Source: Bacteroidia bacterium
GTDB lineage: Bacteria; Bacteroidota; Bacteroidia; Bacteroidales; Azobacteroidaceae
NCBI GenBank assembly: GCA_025996865.1
Contig: BNTV01000064.1
Location: 1 to 27,563, forward strand
Reading direction: 5' to 3'
Length of the DNA stretch: 27,563 bases
Under the pieces are notes generated by a model. It saw only the letters and a program-made list of their open reading frames with translations. It had not been told where the DNA came from and did not search any database. The position numbers were made by a program, and so were the translations under genes. This document shows positions 9,500 to 16,392 of this stretch, piece by piece (within the stretch, counting starts at the first letter, position 1; every line of letters starts with the position of its first letter).

Positions 9500-10972
9500 A
9501 TGAAATACTTGTATAAATATACTATTTGCTTGAAAAAATACATCCGCCGGCCGGCCTTGTTTTGCCTATCAGGCATATTGCTCGCCGGTCTGAATAGTTG
9601 CGAACTGATTCAACCGAAGGACATTGTCAATCCCAATGTGGACGCCGGAAGTTTTTTGGATTCTTATGATGCAATGGCGCCCTGGCGCAACGGAGTAGAA
9701 CGCGAATTTGCCCTCACGGTCGGCTCATTTGTCGAATTGACGGAACTTGTTTCGGATAATTATTTCAACAACTACAGCCAAAGCAGTAAAGTATTTGATA
9801 TTCCGCAAATAGAATATCACGATACGGATGTTGCCGGCTTGCAACGCAGGTTGGCTCGTTTACGGGAAGTAGCCGTTTACGGGATTGAAAAAGTAGCTCC
9901 CGCCGACCCGAAAACCAATGCGGATGATTTGTTTTCACTGCAATTGGCCAAAGCGTATTCTTACTTATTGGCAGGCGAATATTTTACCGGTTTACCAATG
10001 ACTCCCAAAGGAGAAGTGAAGGACTGGAAAGCGCAATTAAATCAGGCTATTACGGAATTAAAAAGCTTGTTTTCCAATCAACTTCCGGTTGAAGATGCTT
10101 CGACATTGAACGTATTGATCGCCCGCGCCTATTACCGGCTTGGAGATAAAACAAATGCGGTCGATTATGCCGGAAAAGCCCTGAATCTTTCCCGAGACTT
10201 CGTTAAAACCGTGAAATTCGACGGTTTGAACGGAACAAGCAACGCCATGCAAGCCGGGGTGTACGGAATAACACCGGCTTTTCAACCTTTACCGCGTCTT
10301 GATTTTCTCGACCCTAAATATGCGCTTACCCGGCCGAACGAGCAGCGTCCGATTGTAATTGCAAAAGCCGAAGAGGCTTACCTGATACAAGCCGAAGCGT
10401 TGATTGCTGAGGAAAAACCGGAAGACAGCCGCGCCCTGTTGAAAACCTTGCTTGCCTTGGTAACAAGTCGTCCGGAATATACCGTTGATGAAAGTAACGA
10501 AACCCGTACCGGTTCGTATAAAAAAACCTACCCCAAATCGGATTATACGGTGGCCGCCTCCGCTTCCGATCTGCAACGCAGCGGATTAGTACGTACTCGC
10601 GGCATATCCGGCGCTTTAGTAGCGGTACCTTGCATATCCGGGACGTCGGTTGAGGCGGCAATGATTGACAATGCCTCTACAATAGACGATTTGCTGGAAC
10701 TATGTTATTTGATGCGTCAAGAGATTTTCTTTTCGGAAGGCCGTCGTATGAGTGATTTGGGGATTCGTTTTCCGGTCGCATTCAGTGAAGCGTCTGTAAA
10801 TCCGAGCGCTTCCGGATTTACAAGCGCGCAAATTCCCTCTTTCATTCCCCTGTCGCAGGATATGGACGCTTTTGAAGTGGATGTAGCAACGAAAACCGTT
10901 GTAATTAAACACAATATGAATCACGTAATAGTAACCAATAAAACTTCCGAATATGTTGTACCGTTCATGTAA
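9500..10972 (+). CDS. SusD-like (RagB) surface nutrient-binding lipoprotein
   Basis: 490 residues from the ATG at 9500. An in-frame TTG at 9488 would add four residues but is less likely. A long basic N-terminus leads to the lipobox GLNSC, with acylated Cys34. The helical TPR-like fold expected of SusD/RagB is supported by AYSYLLAGEYFTG and ARAYYRLGDKTNAVDYAGKA. The C-terminal part has RQEIFFSEGRRMSDLGIRFP, typical of the family. It partners the SusC barrel encoded just upstream. Its last 20 nt overlap the start of the phosphodiesterase gene, which indicates one transcript. Confidence 0.93.
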   Translation: MKYLYKYTICLKKYIRRPALFCLSGILLAGLNSCELIQPKDIVNPNVDAGSFLDSYDAMAPWRNGVEREFALTVGSFVELTELVSDNYFNNYSQSSKVFDIPQIEYHDTDVAGLQRRLARLREVAVYGIEKVAPADPKTNADDLFSLQLAKAYSYLLAGEYFTGLPMTPKGEVKDWKAQLNQAITELKSLFSNQLPVEDASTLNVLIARAYYRLGDKTNAVDYAGKALNLSRDFVKTVKFDGLNGTSNAMQAGVYGITPAFQPLPRLDFLDPKYALTRPNEQRPIVIAKAEEAYLIQAEALIAEEKPEDSRALLKTLLALVTSRPEYTVDESNETRTGSYKKTYPKSDYTVAASASDLQRSGLVRTRGISGALVAVPCISGTSVEAAMIDNASTIDDLLELCYLMRQEIFFSEGRRMSDLGIRFPVAFSEASVNPSASGFTSAQIPSFIPLSQDMDAFEVDVATKTVVIKHNMNHVIVTNKTSEYVVPFM

Positions 10973-12332
10973 TTCATTGAAAACTTTTTGGGGGATTTTG
11001 CTTGTTTTTTGCCTGTCCGGATATTTTCAAAAAACAACTGCGCAAAATCCGGCGGCAGCAAAGTATGTAATCCTGATTACCGTTGACGGTATGCGTTCGG
11101 AAATGGTTTCCGACCCGCAAATGCCGGCGCCGACAATCAAACAAATTGCTCAGGACGGCATTTATGTGAAAAAGGTCAATTGCGTTGCACCTTCTTCTAC
11201 CTATCCTTCTCATACTTCCATAATTACCGGAGCGCTTCCTGTTCGCCACGGAATATATTACAACACCCGTTTCAATGGAAACGGAAATTACAATCCGACG
11301 AATTGGTATGCCGATTCAATCCGGACACAAACGATTTGGGGAGCGGCGAAAAAAAGGGGGCTGACTACCGCTTCGCTTCTTTGGCCGGTGAGTACGCACA
11401 GCAAGGATATAGACATTAATATTCCGGAATACTGGTCGTTGGAGCAGGGAATAGACCATGTTCAGTATTTGCGCGATCATTCCACACCGGCTGGAATATT
11501 TGACGAATTGGAGGAACAAGCTACCGGTAAACTTACTTCTCAGAATTTCAATCCATATACACGCAACAGGGAAGGGCGTACCGGATATATGGCAACTTAT
11601 ATTATGGGGAAATACCGTCCCAACCTGATGACCATCCATTTCATCAGTACCGATTATTACCAACACAAGGCAGGGATACATTCCAATGAAGTAAAAATGG
11701 CATTGTCGGCGGTGGACTACGGAATCAATCAAGTGATTGAAGGCTTACACCGGCACCAGATAGCCGACAGTACGGTGGTTATCGTTTGCGGCGACCATGG
11801 ATTTACGGACGTTTCCCGTCTGATTGCTCCCAATGTGTGGCTTGCCGAAGCCGGGTTGCTGACTTCCGACAGCCTCAACTGGAAAGCAAAATTTCACGGG
11901 TCGGGAGCGACGATGTTCCTTTACCTGAAAGAGAAAAACGACAAGAAAACGCTGCGTGCCGTGCGTGAAAAATTGCAGTCTTTACCCGATGCAACCCGGA
12001 GCCTTTTCCGGATTGTGGAACAAGACGAATTGACTCGCTTGGGCTGTTCGCCGGATGTTTCCTTGGCCGTTGAACCTATACTCGGCGTGGGTGTTGCAAC
12101 CAATCTCACGGGAGCAGACGTGGTTGAACAGCAAAGCGGTAAACATGGCTATCTCTCTCCGTTTGATCCGACTACCTTAGTTGCTTTCGGACCCGGAATA
12201 CCTAAAAAAATCATCAATGAAATCAATATCACCGATATTGCGGCATTCGTGACGACTTTGCTGGGAATTCCGTTTGATTCCCCCGACGGTCGTCTGGTCG
12301 AGGATATGGTTCGGGAATCTGCCTGCTACTAA
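10953..12332 (+). CDS. Type I phosphodiesterase/nucleotide pyrophosphatase family protein (alkaline phosphatase superfamily)
   Basis: 459 residues with an N-terminal signal sequence (cut near TTAQ-NP), so it is exported. The alkaline-phosphatase-superfamily metal sites are visible: Asp in TVDGMRSEM, the nucleophile Thr83 in SSTYPSHTS, STDYYQHKAG, CGDHGFTD, and the final His of GKHGY. These features predict a two-zinc enzyme that cleaves phosphodiester or pyrophosphate bonds. The gene overlaps susD by 20 nt, so it is translated from the SusCD transcript. Specificity is unknown; nucleotide-sugar, teichoic-acid-like, phosphocholine or nucleotide substrates are all possible. A degraded copy of its 3' end lies at 22706-22763. 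Confidence 0.9.
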   Translation: MLYRSCNSLKTFWGILLVFCLSGYFQKTTAQNPAAAKYVILITVDGMRSEMVSDPQMPAPTIKQIAQDGIYVKKVNCVAPSSTYPSHTSIITGALPVRHGIYYNTRFNGNGNYNPTNWYADSIRTQTIWGAAKKRGLTTASLLWPVSTHSKDIDINIPEYWSLEQGIDHVQYLRDHSTPAGIFDELEEQATGKLTSQNFNPYTRNREGRTGYMATYIMGKYRPNLMTIHFISTDYYQHKAGIHSNEVKMALSAVDYGINQVIEGLHRHQIADSTVVIVCGDHGFTDVSRLIAPNVWLAEAGLLTSDSLNWKAKFHGSGATMFLYLKEKNDKKTLRAVREKLQSLPDATRSLFRIVEQDELTRLGCSPDVSLAVEPILGVGVATNLTGADVVEQQSGKHGYLSPFDPTTLVAFGPGIPKKIINEINITDIAAFVTTLLGIPFDSPDGRLVEDMVRESACY

Positions 12333-12409
12333 GGTCGTTTTTGTTTGATTTTAAGGTTTAAAATAAGGTTTTGTTTTGCTACAAATTAAGATGTGTTTGC
12401 CCCCTGCTT

Positions 12410-12446
12410 GATATAGAAATATTTTTGAGATATAGAAATATTTTTG
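12410..12446 (+). repeat. Two direct 18-nt repeats in the promoter of the candidate ncRNA
   Basis: GATATAGAAATATTTTTG occurs at 12410-12427 and again at 12429-12446. The first copy supplies the -33 TTTTTG, and the second ends at the -7 box. The pair could be a binding site or a slippage duplication. Confidence 0.85.
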
Positions 12447-12454
12447 TAGCTTTG
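12422..12454 (+). promoter_or_regulatory. Strong Bacteroidetes-type promoter for the candidate ncRNA
   Basis: TTTTTG at 12422-12427 and TAGCTTTG at 12447-12454 are separated by 19 bp, a near-ideal match. Transcription would begin at about 12460. Confidence 0.75.
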
Positions 12455-12459
12455 CTGCG

Positions 12460-12705
12460 TAATTATAAAAGTTTTGCCTATGTAAGTAGTACATAATGAG
12501 AGGAAACTTTCATATTTTTAAACATATAAAATAGCGATTGCTATTGTTTTGGCACTTGAAATTCCACAATTTTCGCCTATTCAGTTAGGATGTAACGCCG
12601 AAAATAATTAGTAAACGCTCACGCGACTGCGTGGGCTTGACTGATTAGGCGTTACAGGTCGTGGAAAACCTCAAGTGCAGAAAATGTTAAGTCTGCGCTT
12701 TTTTT
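12460..12705 (+). ncRNA. Candidate structured non-coding RNA, about 245 nt (6S-like shape is one possibility)
   Basis: No ORF fills this stretch, but it lies between a strong promoter and an intrinsic terminator and is rich in helices. The 5' part has three small hairpins: TATGTA/TACATA (12479-12495), ATGAGAG-GAAA-CTTTCAT (12496-12513) and AATAGC-GATT-GCTATT (12530-12545). A long-range closing stem pairs GCACTTGA (12552-12559) with TCAAGTGC (12671-12678) and CCAC with GTGG. Inside it, 12574-12585 can pair with 12640-12651 (11 of 12), or TGTAACGCC (12591-12599) with GGCGTTACA (12648-12656). These two stems exclude each other. CACGC/GCGTG caps the structure. A long interrupted hairpin resembles 6S RNA, but I do not recognise a family. 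Confidence 0.55.
12675..12705 (+). terminator. Intrinsic terminator of the candidate ncRNA
   Basis: GTGCAGA (12675-12681) pairs with TCTGCGC (12692-12698), with one G-T wobble, followed by seven T residues at 12699-12705. Its 5' arm overlaps the closing stem of the RNA, so the two structures compete. Confidence 0.7.
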
Positions 12706-12746
12706 ATGTCCGTAGGTTAAGTTGATTGATTAATAAAATATACAAA

Positions 12747-12896
12747 ATGTTAGTATTAAGAAATATACACAAATCCTTTGGTGATGCCCGCGTTCTGAAT
12801 GGAGTAAATCTCCGTTTGGAAAAGGATTGTGTATATACGCTCAAGGGTGGCAACGGTTCAAGCAAGACTACATTAATAAATATTATTTCGGGTTTT
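12747..12896 (+). pseudogene. ABC-transporter ATPase, N-terminal fragment only
   Basis: About 50 residues match the start of an ABC ATPase: LRNIHKSFGDARVLNGVN followed by a Walker A region reading GGNGSSKTT, where the usual GSGKT or GAGKT has Ser in place of Gly. The homology stops after IISGF near 12896 and the frame closes at 12914. The signature, Walker B and H-loop segments are missing, so it cannot be functional. The break is joined directly to a YhcG-like fragment in another frame. Confidence 0.75.
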
Positions 12897-12899
12897 CGT

Positions 12900-13150
12900 G
12901 CACTATTGGTTTGACGTTGCGAAACTGGCTGATAGGGCATTTTATTGTTGAATATGAGCAGTATGGCGAACATTTGTTGGAAAAAATATCGGCAACATTG
13001 GCACAGAATGGATTAAAGAATGTATCGGTAGCCGGGTTTTCGCGATTTCGGCAATTTTATACGGTATATCCGCAAATTATCAGGACGCTGTCCCAAAAAT
13101 TGAGGACAATGACAATACAAAATACGCAATTAGTAAAAAGTAATAAATAA
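12900..13150 (+). pseudogene. YhcG/DUF1016 N-terminal domain fragment
   Basis: The frame contains LTLRNWLIGHFIVEYEQ, YGEHLLEKIS, and a FRQFYTVYPQIIRTLSQK segment. Together these are characteristic of the DUF1016 N-terminal domain of YhcG-type PD-(D/E)XK nucleases. The N-terminal start and the whole C-terminal nuclease domain are absent, and the usual GEDRAK-like insert before YGE is also missing. The open frame runs back into the ABC fragment in a different reading frame, so this is a fusion scar with no obvious start of its own. Confidence 0.72.
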
Positions 13151-13250
13151 TTAAACAGCAATGATTTATATTGAAGTTTGTAAAATACAGGCAAAAAGGG
13201 AAGTTGCGTATATTTATGAGTTGGCTGTAATGCGGGCGAGAGCGATGTCC

Positions 13251-14183
13251 TCAAGGATTGATTTTATTTTCACATATTAGGAAACTTTTCTGACTACCTG
13301 CTTGCAGATTATCTGTTGGTTTCAATTCGCCGATAAGCAATGGCGATTCGGGATTATGAAGTTTATAATTTTCGCAAGGTAATTGGGTGTTCGTGTTTGC
13401 ATAGCAATATTTACAACCGTTAGGACAACTATTGAGAGCGCCAAGGTCTCGGCTTTCGATACAATGACAACCTTTACGAAATCCCTTGTGTTTCAGGTTG
13501 CGAAATTGGAGATTATTTGCTTTACCCAAAATATCCAACGTAACACAACCCGAACTTTCAATTCCAAATCGGGCATAATTATCTTCGGGACCGCAAGTTT
13601 GCAGAATAATCCCTTGCTTTGCCGAAATTTTGCCAAGTCCTCTTGCCAAATCAATTGTGTTTTCTGCGGTTAAAGGAATCAGTTCTGGAAAATTCGTTTC
13701 ATGCTTTTTGTACATTTCAACAAAACTGAATATGCAACGGTCGATATGCCCTGACAAGCGATTTGCTATGTATTGAAAAGTCTCAAAATGTCGAGCAATG
13801 GTATAATCTTTTGTCAGCAACACAGGGTCGTAACGCCAAGCAATGCGTTGAGAACCGACAATCTCTGAAAGTTTGAGCAATGTTTCAATACTTGTATCTA
13901 TATCAGGAACATTGGGTTCAACGTCTTTTCCATAAGCCGTGATTGTATAATAAAAATAAGTATTGAATTTAGTCGTGATTTCTTCGATGCGAGTAAGAAC
14001 AGGCGCATAATTCTTTGAACCAAATACAATACAGTCTATTTTGTCGGGAGTTAGTTCATAACGTCTGACGGAATTTGGGAACAAAGAATTGCGGGAAAGA
14101 ACATAACCCTCTTCAAACCGTTTAAAAAGCCAATCGGAATAATAATTAACGATGTATGTGCGTCCACTGATATTAAGAATCAT
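13251..14183 (-). CDS. DUF1848 family protein (radical-SAM-like Cys motif at the C-terminus), paralogue 1
   Basis: 310 residues. The N-terminus (ILNISGRTYIVNYYSDWL) and the phrases DIDTSIETLLKLSEIVG, IAWRYDPVLLTKDYT and IDRCIFSFVEMYKK match the DUF1848 family. A CxxxCxxC motif lies at residues 253-260 (SCPNGCKYCYANT), with more cysteines just before it. This motif is the iron-sulphur cluster signature of radical SAM enzymes but sits near the C-terminus instead of the N-terminus. Biochemical function is unknown. The gene diverges from the alkylation-repair operon and its promoter carries the same upstream box, so I infer co-regulation with DNA alkylation repair. The -7 box ends about 27 nt upstream of the ATG. 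Confidence 0.85.
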   Translation of the reverse strand: MILNISGRTYIVNYYSDWLFKRFEEGYVLSRNSLFPNSVRRYELTPDKIDCIVFGSKNYAPVLTRIEEITTKFNTYFYYTITAYGKDVEPNVPDIDTSIETLLKLSEIVGSQRIAWRYDPVLLTKDYTIARHFETFQYIANRLSGHIDRCIFSFVEMYKKHETNFPELIPLTAENTIDLARGLGKISAKQGIILQTCGPEDNYARFGIESSGCVTLDILGKANNLQFRNLKHKGFRKGCHCIESRDLGALNSCPNGCKYCYANTNTQLPCENYKLHNPESPLLIGELKPTDNLQAGSQKSFLICENKINP

Positions 14184-14210
14184 ATATTTCTATTTTTAAT
14201 TTTGACAATG

Positions 14211-14254
14211 CAAAAGTATCTCGGTTGCTGAAGAAAGAAAACCCGATTCTTGCT
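14211..14254 (-). promoter_or_regulatory. Promoter and operator box of DUF1848 paralogue 1
   Basis: On the minus strand, AGCAAGAATCGGGTTT (14239-14254) is followed by exactly 20 nt and then TACTTTTG (14211-14218), a perfect TAnnTTTG -7 box. The box overlies the -33 position, where a class II activator such as an Ada-type protein would bind. The 16-nt box is identical to the one before the methyltransferase gene. Confidence 0.75.
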
Positions 14255-14274
14255 CACATTCCGCTTATAAACAT

Positions 14275-14318
14275 AGCATGAATCGGGCTGAGGAAACAAA
14301 ATGAATATGCGATATTTG
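14275..14318 (+). promoter_or_regulatory. Promoter and operator box of the AlkD operon
   Basis: AGCATGAATCGGGCTG (14275-14290) matches the box of the two neighbouring promoters at 13 of 16 positions. It is again followed by exactly 20 nt and a -7-like GATATTTG (14311-14318). The -7 box ends only 4 nt before the ATG at 14323, so the transcript may be leaderless or nearly so. Confidence 0.65.
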
Positions 14319-14322
14319 CAAA

Positions 14323-15009
14323 ATGGGAAAAATAATTCGTACAGAACTCGAAAACATGGCAGATGAAAAGTATCGGGTATTTTCTTCAAAACTTATTCCC
14401 AACATTAACAATGTGCTTGGGATAAGACTTCCCGAACTTCGCAAAATTGCCAAACGGTTAGCCAAAGACGGATACAAAGAATATTTGCCGATAACAAACC
14501 TCATTTATTTTGAGGAAATCATGTTGCAAGGTCTGATAGTCGGTTATCTGAATCTGGAGTGGAAAGATAAGGCAGAATATATTATCGAATTTGTTCCCAA
14601 GATAGACAATTGGTCTGTTTGCGATAGTTTCTGCACAGGTTTGAAGTTTGACAAAGCCGATACAAATGATGTTTGGAAATTTCTACAACCTTATTTGAAG
14701 TCGGAAAAACCGTATGAAATACGATTTGCCGTTGTGATGCTACTCTTTCATTTTGTAGATAAAAAGTATGCGAAACGTGCATTTTCTGCATTCGACCACA
14801 TAAAACACGATGATTATTATGTAAAAATGGCGGTGGCGTGGGCAATATCCATTTACTATCGAGATTTGCCCGAAATAACATTGCCTTATTTACAGAATAA
14901 CAAACTGAATGATTGGACACATAACAAAGCCATTCAAAAAATCACGGAATCATTGACCATAACAGACGAAACAAAAGAGATAATCCGTTTGGTAAAAAGA
15001 AACAAATAG
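14323..15009 (+). CDS. AlkD-like DNA alkylation repair protein (HEAT-repeat DNA glycosylase)
   Basis: 228 residues, all helical, of the AlkD/AlkC superfamily. These glycosylases remove N3- and N7-alkylated purines without base flipping. The residues equivalent to the Bacillus cereus AlkD site appear present with nearly the same spacing: Trp97 and Asp101 (DNWSVCDS), Arg134 (IRFAVVML) and Trp173 (VAWAIS). An active enzyme is therefore expected. The start at 14323 is favoured because RTELENMADEKYRVF corresponds to the first helix of homologues; the next ATG (14356) would remove part of it. The gene is first in an operon, 2 nt before the second DUF1848 gene. Confidence 0.9.
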   Translation: MGKIIRTELENMADEKYRVFSSKLIPNINNVLGIRLPELRKIAKRLAKDGYKEYLPITNLIYFEEIMLQGLIVGYLNLEWKDKAEYIIEFVPKIDNWSVCDSFCTGLKFDKADTNDVWKFLQPYLKSEKPYEIRFAVVMLLFHFVDKKYAKRAFSAFDHIKHDDYYVKMAVAWAISIYYRDLPEITLPYLQNNKLNDWTHNKAIQKITESLTITDETKEIIRLVKRNK

Positions 15010-15011
15010 AA

Positions 15012-16064
15012 ATGAAACAACAGTGGGAAAAAGTTCAGATTACAACGGATAATGGCGAAATCAAAGAAGGAATCGCCCCTGTAATCATTTCGGCGAGCCG
15101 TGCGACTGATATTCCTGCATTTCACGCCCAATGGTTTATCAATCGGTTGGAAAAAGGATATATCCGTTGGGAAAACCGTTTCAATCCTGCCGAACCGAAG
15201 TATATTTCTCTTGAAAACGTTCGCTTGATTGTCTTTTGGACAAAAAATCCACAACCTATTATTCCATTTTTGAAACATTTGGACGATAAAGGCTTAAACT
15301 ATTATTTCCAATTTACATTGAACGATTACGAAAATGAAAACTTCGAGCCTGTCGTTCCACCCTTGAAACAACGGATTGATACATTTATAAATTTATCCAA
15401 AACCATCGGGAAAGAACGAGTTGTATGGCGTTTCGACCCGCTGTTATTAGCCGAAGATATTTCCGTTATCGATTTATTGCAAAAGATTCAACGGCTTGGA
15501 AATTACTTAGTTCCGCATACCGATAAATTAGTGTTCAGTTTTGCCGATGTGTTCAGCTATCCTCGAGTTAAAGCGAATCTGATAAAAGACAGCAGGTATT
15601 TTACGAAAGACAATATTCATTTTGCCGAATTTACGACTGATAAGAAAAATGCAATGGCAGTTGGGCTTCAAATTTTTTTGCATGAATGGAGAAAAATAAA
15701 TCCCGATTTTTCAATGGCTACCTGTGCCGAAGATATTGATTTAGAAAAATACGAAATAGCACACAACAAATGTATAGATGATGATTTGATGATACAATTA
15801 TTTCACAATGATTCCAAATTAATGTCATTCATAGGATATACGCCCGATTTATTCGGTGAAAATGCCCGAACAGCAAGTGCAAAACTGAAAGATAAAAATC
15901 AACGTCCGCTTTGTGGCTGTGTGTATAGCAAAGACATAGGCTGTTACAGTACTTGCGCTCATTATTGCACATATTGTTATGCCAATACTTCCCACGATTT
16001 GGTTGCACGAAATATGAAACGCACAAATCCCAATTCAGATACCATTTTACAAATAGAAAAATGA
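15012..16064 (+). CDS. DUF1848 family protein (radical-SAM-like Cys motif at the C-terminus), paralogue 2
   Basis: 350 residues. DUF1848 features include IISASRATDIPAFHAQWF, LIVFWTKNPQPIIPFL, LSKTIGKERVVWRFDPLLL and DKLVFSFADV. A CxxxCxxC motif occupies residues 315-322 (TCAHYCTYCYANT), with further cysteines at CGC and IGC just upstream. It differs strongly from paralogue 1, so the two are from separate subfamilies and not a recent duplication. The gene follows AlkD by 2 nt and its stop overlaps the next start (ATGA), so three genes are translationally linked. Function is unknown; context points to repair or metabolism of alkylated DNA or nucleotides. Confidence 0.86.
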   Translation: MKQQWEKVQITTDNGEIKEGIAPVIISASRATDIPAFHAQWFINRLEKGYIRWENRFNPAEPKYISLENVRLIVFWTKNPQPIIPFLKHLDDKGLNYYFQFTLNDYENENFEPVVPPLKQRIDTFINLSKTIGKERVVWRFDPLLLAEDISVIDLLQKIQRLGNYLVPHTDKLVFSFADVFSYPRVKANLIKDSRYFTKDNIHFAEFTTDKKNAMAVGLQIFLHEWRKINPDFSMATCAEDIDLEKYEIAHNKCIDDDLMIQLFHNDSKLMSFIGYTPDLFGENARTASAKLKDKNQRPLCGCVYSKDIGCYSTCAHYCTYCYANTSHDLVARNMKRTNPNSDTILQIEK

Positions 16065-16327
16065 CAACAGAAAAAACATACACATTAATCGGTGCAGACG
16101 GGAAAACCAATCAAAGTAATACGCCAGCCACATTAGGCGGATATAAACAAAGCAAAATATACGGCAATCTCGATTGTCCTTCCGCTTTGCGTGCGATTGC
16201 CAAAGGCGGATACATAAAGCAACGGGTTTTCTTTGCCGACGAGCAAACCGCAATCAGTGCGGGATATAGACCATGTGCCGTCTGTATGCCAAAAGAATAC
16301 GCAATATGGAAAGCAAACAAAAAATAA
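16061..16327 (+). CDS. Ada metal-binding-domain-like small protein
   Basis: 88 residues from the ATG that overlaps the upstream stop codon by 4 nt (ATGA). The Ada zinc-domain pattern is clear: KIYGNLDC, then RVFFADEQTAISAGYRPCAVC. Zinc-ligand cysteines are at 39, 72 and 75. In E. coli Ada the first ligand, Cys38, is the methylphosphotriester acceptor; the aligned position here is Gly35, so methyl transfer by the classical route is not expected. This matches a widespread family of free-standing Ada-like metal-binding proteins. It lies in the AlkD operon and just upstream of the methyltransferase gene that lacks this domain. Confidence 0.85.
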   Translation: MTTEKTYTLIGADGKTNQSNTPATLGGYKQSKIYGNLDCPSALRAIAKGGYIKQRVFFADEQTAISAGYRPCAVCMPKEYAIWKANKK

Positions 16328-16370
16328 GCAAGAATCGGGTTTCTCAAATAATATTTTAATGATACTTTTG
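16327..16370 (+). promoter_or_regulatory. Promoter and operator box of the HTH-methyltransferase gene
   Basis: AGCAAGAATCGGGTTT (16327-16342) begins at the last base of the upstream stop codon. It is followed by exactly 20 nt and TACTTTTG (16363-16370). The start codon is 22 nt further on. Box sequence and spacing are the same as in the divergent DUF1848 promoter. Confidence 0.75.
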
Positions 16371-16392
16371 CATAAATAATAAATTTAAAAAA

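Noticed and set aside
12591..12656. TGTAACGCC and GGCGTTACA in the ncRNA region read as an integron attC site
   Set aside because: The spacing of about 60 nt is suggestive, but the outer bases do not fit the RYYYAAC and GTTRRRY cores, and the surrounding promoter and terminator favour a transcribed RNA.
13161..13280. 39-codon frame after the YhcG fragment
   Set aside because: Short, without promoter or recognisable motif, and it overlaps the end of the DUF1848 gene on the other strand.
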